This document shows positions 22,820 through 24,761 of a stretch of 24,761 nucleotides of DNA, in pieces. Within the stretch, counting starts at the first letter, position 1, and the number at the start of each line of letters is the position of its first letter. The notes under the pieces were generated by a model, which saw nothing but the letters and a program-made list of their open reading frames with translations, did not search any database and was not told the DNA's origin. The stretch is from an uncultured Lachnospiraceae bacterium (GTDB lineage Bacteria > Bacillota > Clostridia > Lachnospirales > Lachnospiraceae): the NCBI GenBank assembly GCA_910584585.1, contig CAJUBP010000059.1, positions 1-24,761 on the forward strand. The letters run 5' to 3'. The position numbers and the translations under genes are program-made.

Positions 22820-23061
22820 GAGGATTTTTCATTCATGTAGGCATTATATGCAGTTTTGTATGCGTAATTGCAGGGGCGCTGGACTGGTATAATCCGTATA
22901 TGGATTTTTCAGGACATGCTTTTTTTATGTATTTATTGTTATGTTTTTCTGTAATATCAGCGGCGTTTCTAGGAAAAACGGAGAAGAGGGCGGCTGTTTG
23001 TGGAAAAAAGGGATTTGAGCAGCGGATAGTGCAGATCAGGCAGCAGAATAGAGGGGCATAA
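22807..23061 (+). CDS. Small two-helix membrane protein
   Basis: An 84-residue protein, not assigned to a family. Hydrophobic segments lie near residues 8-24 and 37-54, separated by DWYNPYMDFSGH, and a basic cytosolic tail follows (KTEKRAAVCGKKGFEQR). It overlaps the NAGPA gene by 13 bases and starts at ATG 22807, so it is the last gene of the envelope operon. The function is unknown; an accessory subunit of the glycosylation machinery is possible. Confidence 0.7.
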   Translation: MGRLRGFFIHVGIICSFVCVIAGALDWYNPYMDFSGHAFFMYLLLCFSVISAAFLGKTEKRAAVCGKKGFEQRIVQIRQQNRGA

Positions 23062-23075
23062 GGGAAGAAAAGCCT

Positions 23076-23342
23076 TTGGAGCGTGTTTCTGCTTCAGATG
23101 AGAGAAAAGCGGATAAAGAGAAAATAAAAGACCTTGAGATAAAAAAGAAGGCAATGGAGGAAGAACTGGAAGAACTGAAAGGAAATACGGCAAAAGTATT
23201 CGACAGCATGATGCCGGATCAGGAGGATTTGATTGTCAGGATATTGGAAAATCTTATATCAGACCAGCGGGCGGCTATCCTTTCAAAGATGAGCATTGCA
23301 AATGCAGCGAGTTTAACTGAAAAAATGATGCAAAAAAAATGA
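23076..23342 (+). pseudogene. Coiled-coil gene fragment
   Basis: The frame from 23076 (TTG, no ribosome site) encodes a charged coiled coil (KEKIKDLEIKKKAMEEELEELK), then DSMMPDQEDLIVRILENLISDQRAAILSKMSIANAASLTEKM, reminiscent of MgtE-N/MotE-type helical repeats. The frame is open upstream into the preceding gene's end without a start. After its stop, another frame at about 23357-23435 encodes REIGKLDSGMNQKKEGAAGK. Both pieces look like remains of larger genes from a lost mobile element. The assignment is weak. Confidence 0.4.
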
Positions 23343-23411
23343 TTTCCTCTCAACTTATTGAAAGTCTTGCAGCGTGAGATTGGGAAACTGGACAGCGGCA
23401 TGAACCAGAAG

Positions 23412-23451
23412 AAAGAAGGGGCTGCCGGGAAATAGATAGTCCCTTCTTTTT
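23412..23451 (+). terminator. Terminator before the decayed cassette
   Basis: AAAGAAGGG (23412-23420) pairs with CCCTTCTTT (23441-23449), followed by T. The bases right after it resume the cassette leader (ACTGATTGAAGATAAG). Confidence 0.75.
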
Positions 23452-23452
23452 G

Positions 23453-23608
23453 TATTAACTGATTGAAGATAAGCGGAAAATAGATTATAATTATTGAAGT
23501 TGCTAGAGGAAAATTCTATACCTACTAAATAATATATCAGAAATTGAATCTAAGTGAAAGAGAGAATAGAGGGAGGAATTTGAGAATACGGAATAAAATA
23601 ATTTCTAT
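23453..23608 (+). repeat. Decayed copy of the cassette leader and DUF5674 5' end
   Basis: Bases 23453-23499 match 379-424, including TTGAAG-N17-TATAAT (23463-23491) and the second promoter (TTGAAG 23494-23499, TATACC 23517-23522). Bases 23540-23608 match 477-547: the GGAGGG ribosome site, the TTG start and the first ten or so codons of the DUF5674 gene with point changes. It then breaks off into the tRNA-Asn remnant. It is a second cassette of the cassette-1 type, reduced by deletion. Confidence 0.8.
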
Positions 23609-23610
23609 TG

Positions 23611-23651
23611 ATGTTAACTGCGGGGAGCTGGTTCGAATTCAACACGGGGAG
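23611..23651 (+). repeat. Degenerate tRNA-Asn-derived delimiter, copy 4
   Basis: ATGTTAACTGCGGGG, then TGGTTCGA, then CAACACGGGGAG line up with the anticodon-3' side, T-loop and acceptor strand of delimiter 3 (TGTTAACCGCGGGG, TGGTTCGA, CAACGCGGGGAG). The T-stem now has mismatches and no terminator follows. Its position right after a truncated DUF5674 5' end matches the downstream boundary of a cassette. Confidence 0.7.
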
Positions 23652-23672
23652 TATATAGAAGGAGATAAGGAA

Positions 23673-23840
23673 ATGAAACTGTTTCAGGATAAATTTAAGC
23701 GGGAACAATCTTCAAAGGGCGGCGTATGTCTGGCGCTATTCGGAATGGCAATGATGGGATATGGAATTTATCGGGGAGAAGTATCCGTGATTTTAGAGAA
23801 AGCGATTAATCTTTGTATGGAGTGTATTGGAATTGGCTAA
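23673..23840 (+). CDS. CD1871A-family CXXC membrane peptide
   Basis: A 55-residue peptide starting at ATG 23673 with GAAGGAGA upstream. It has a basic N-terminus, one hydrophobic helix (GVCLALFGMAMMGYGIYRGE, about 17-36) and the C-terminal CMECIGIG, the CXXC motif of the CD1871A family. The family is often encoded just before a NapH-like ferredoxin, as here: the genes overlap by 14 bases. It may hand electrons or a cofactor to that protein at the membrane; this is inference. A longer frame upstream runs through the tRNA remnant and is not real coding. Confidence 0.85.
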   Translation: MKLFQDKFKREQSSKGGVCLALFGMAMMGYGIYRGEVSVILEKAINLCMECIGIG

Positions 23841-24687
23841 AAGTAAGAAAATTAATGAGTCCAAGCGCCATGGAGTGCAGGCTTTTTGGGCGCTGCTCAG
23901 CAACAGTTATCTGCCCGGATTTTTTCAGGGAAAAATTTATAAAGGAAAATTAAAAAATCTCTGTGTTCCCGGGCTGAACTGTTATTCCTGCCCAGGGGCT
24001 GTCGGCGCCTGCCCGATAGGAGCAATGCAGGCGGTGATTGGGAGTTGGAATTTTAAATTTGCATTTTATGTGGCAGGATTTCTGATGTTTATCGGTGCGT
24101 TGATGGGCAGGTTTGTCTGTGGGTGGCTGTGCCCTTTCGGATTGATTCAGGATTTGCTGCATAAGATTCCTGTTTGGAAAAAGATTGAAACCTTTCGGGG
24201 CGATAAACTGCTTCGGAAATTGAAGTACATCGTCTTATTGGTGTTCGTAATATTGCTTCCTATGGTTCTGGTGGATATTTTAGGGCAGGGAGCGCCCTAC
24301 TTCTGTAAGTTAATTTGTCCGGCGGGCACATTGGAGGGAGGAATCCCTTTGGTGCTGCTGAATAAATCCATGCAAAGCGCTCTGGGATGGCTGTATGCCT
24401 GGAAAAATGCGCTGCTGGCTGCGACAATTATTTTGTCTCTTGTAATTTACCGCCCCTTTTGCAAATATATCTGTCCTCTGGGAGCTGTTTATTCTGTGTT
24501 TAATCCTGTGTCGGTATTTCGATATCAGGTTGACCGGGAAGCCTGTATCAATTGCGGCGCCTGCGCTGAAATCTGCAAGATGCAGGTGAATCCGGCAAAA
24601 CATGCCAATCACCCGGAATGCATTCGCTGCGGCGCATGTAAAAAGGTCTGCCCGGCAAAGGCAATCCGGCATGGGTGCGAATTGTAA
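23827..24687 (+). CDS. NapH/CcoG-like membrane polyferredoxin
   Basis: A 286-residue membrane iron-sulfur protein. Four or five hydrophobic helices (about 74-95, 132-152 and 190-207 are clear) are combined with Cys motifs: CYSCPGAVGACP near 50, CGWLCPFG near 99, CKLICPAGTLEGG, CKYICPLGA, and two C-terminal 4Fe-4S ferredoxin sites, CINCGACAEIC and CIRCGACKKVCP. The last C of the first ferredoxin site is followed by KMQ, not Pro. Likely passes electrons between a quinone or flavoprotein partner and a surface reductase. Start TTG 23827 or TTG 23833; neither has an ideal ribosome site, so translation is probably coupled to the CXXC peptide. Confidence 0.88.
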   Translation: MELAKSKKINESKRHGVQAFWALLSNSYLPGFFQGKIYKGKLKNLCVPGLNCYSCPGAVGACPIGAMQAVIGSWNFKFAFYVAGFLMFIGALMGRFVCGWLCPFGLIQDLLHKIPVWKKIETFRGDKLLRKLKYIVLLVFVILLPMVLVDILGQGAPYFCKLICPAGTLEGGIPLVLLNKSMQSALGWLYAWKNALLAATIILSLVIYRPFCKYICPLGAVYSVFNPVSVFRYQVDREACINCGACAEICKMQVNPAKHANHPECIRCGACKKVCPAKAIRHGCEL

Positions 24688-24688
24688 C

Positions 24689-24716
24689 GAACTGTTGCCA
24701 GCGTTAGTAACAGTTC
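24689..24716 (+). other. Inverted repeat after the polyferredoxin gene
   Basis: GAACTGTT (24689-24696) and AACAGTTC (24709-24716) form a perfect 8-bp stem with a 12-base loop but no T run. It could be a processing or weak termination site, or an operator for a gene beyond the window. Confidence 0.4.
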
Positions 24717-24761
24717 AGCCTTCAGAATTGAACCTATAAAAAATAATAGAAAAAAGTGCCG

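Noticed and set aside
23076..23342. Calling the coiled-coil fragment MotE or an MgtE domain protein
   Set aside because: Similarity is limited to a short helical stretch, there is no proper start, and the context has no motility or transport genes.

Overview
The window looks like a chromosomal accessory region of a Gram-positive gut Clostridia, most likely Lachnospiraceae. Supporting signs are AGGAGG-type ribosome sites, short-spaced operons, lipoproteins with LAAC/LTGC lipoboxes, a pstSCAB-phoU-phoPR phosphate regulon, a CD1871A-type CXXC protein next to a NapH-like ferredoxin, and no outer-membrane functions. The genus cannot be fixed from sequence alone.

Bases 1-3390 are visibly AT-rich and form a tandem array of small cassettes. 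Three near-identical tRNA-Asn(GUU)-derived sequences (1-55, 1156-1242, 3259-3347), each fused to a rho-independent terminator, delimit two cassettes. The first holds a DUF5674-family gene overlapped by a small helical ORF. The second holds an AIPR-type abortive-infection protein. Both cassettes start with the same roughly 160-bp leader, which carries a second terminator and a TTGAAG-N17-TATAMT promoter. A decayed copy of the same leader, the 5' end of a DUF5674 gene and a degenerate tRNA-Asn delimiter reappear 20 kb away at 23453-23651. The intervening DNA is therefore either one large insertion in the array or lies between two arrays.

Bases 3390-4560 are a graveyard: an internally deleted alpha/beta-hydrolase joined to a winged-helix tail, a short serine-recombinase remnant, and several terminators. 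Bases 4561-10334 form a redox operon under a consensus promoter with two 13-bp palindromic operators. It encodes a TetR regulator, a half aldo/keto reductase, an FMN reductase, a lipoprotein flavodoxin, a lipoprotein fusing a SUMF1 (FGE-sulfatase) domain to a flavodoxin, a full aldo/keto reductase, a cytosolic flavodoxin and a flavodoxin stub. A 290-bp inverted-repeat-bounded, highly structured element follows (10362-10652).

Bases 10715-17232 are the phosphate-starvation operon: a Pho box, then pstS, pstC, pstA, pstB, phoU, phoP and phoR. It is followed by a second two-component system destroyed by one deletion that joins the front of a histidine kinase to the back of a response regulator, and then by an EamA transporter. 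Bases 19620-23061 hold an envelope module: a DUF368 (PopT-type) polyprenyl-phosphate translocase, a GT2-GtrA fusion, a NAGPA phosphodiester glycosidase and a small membrane protein. After the decayed cassette, the window ends with a 55-residue CXXC membrane peptide coupled to a polyferredoxin membrane protein.

The strongest candidate for something undescribed is the tRNA-Asn-delimited cassette array, with its portable promoter and terminators and probable defence cargo. Next are the surface SUMF1-flavodoxin lipoprotein and the structured mobile element.
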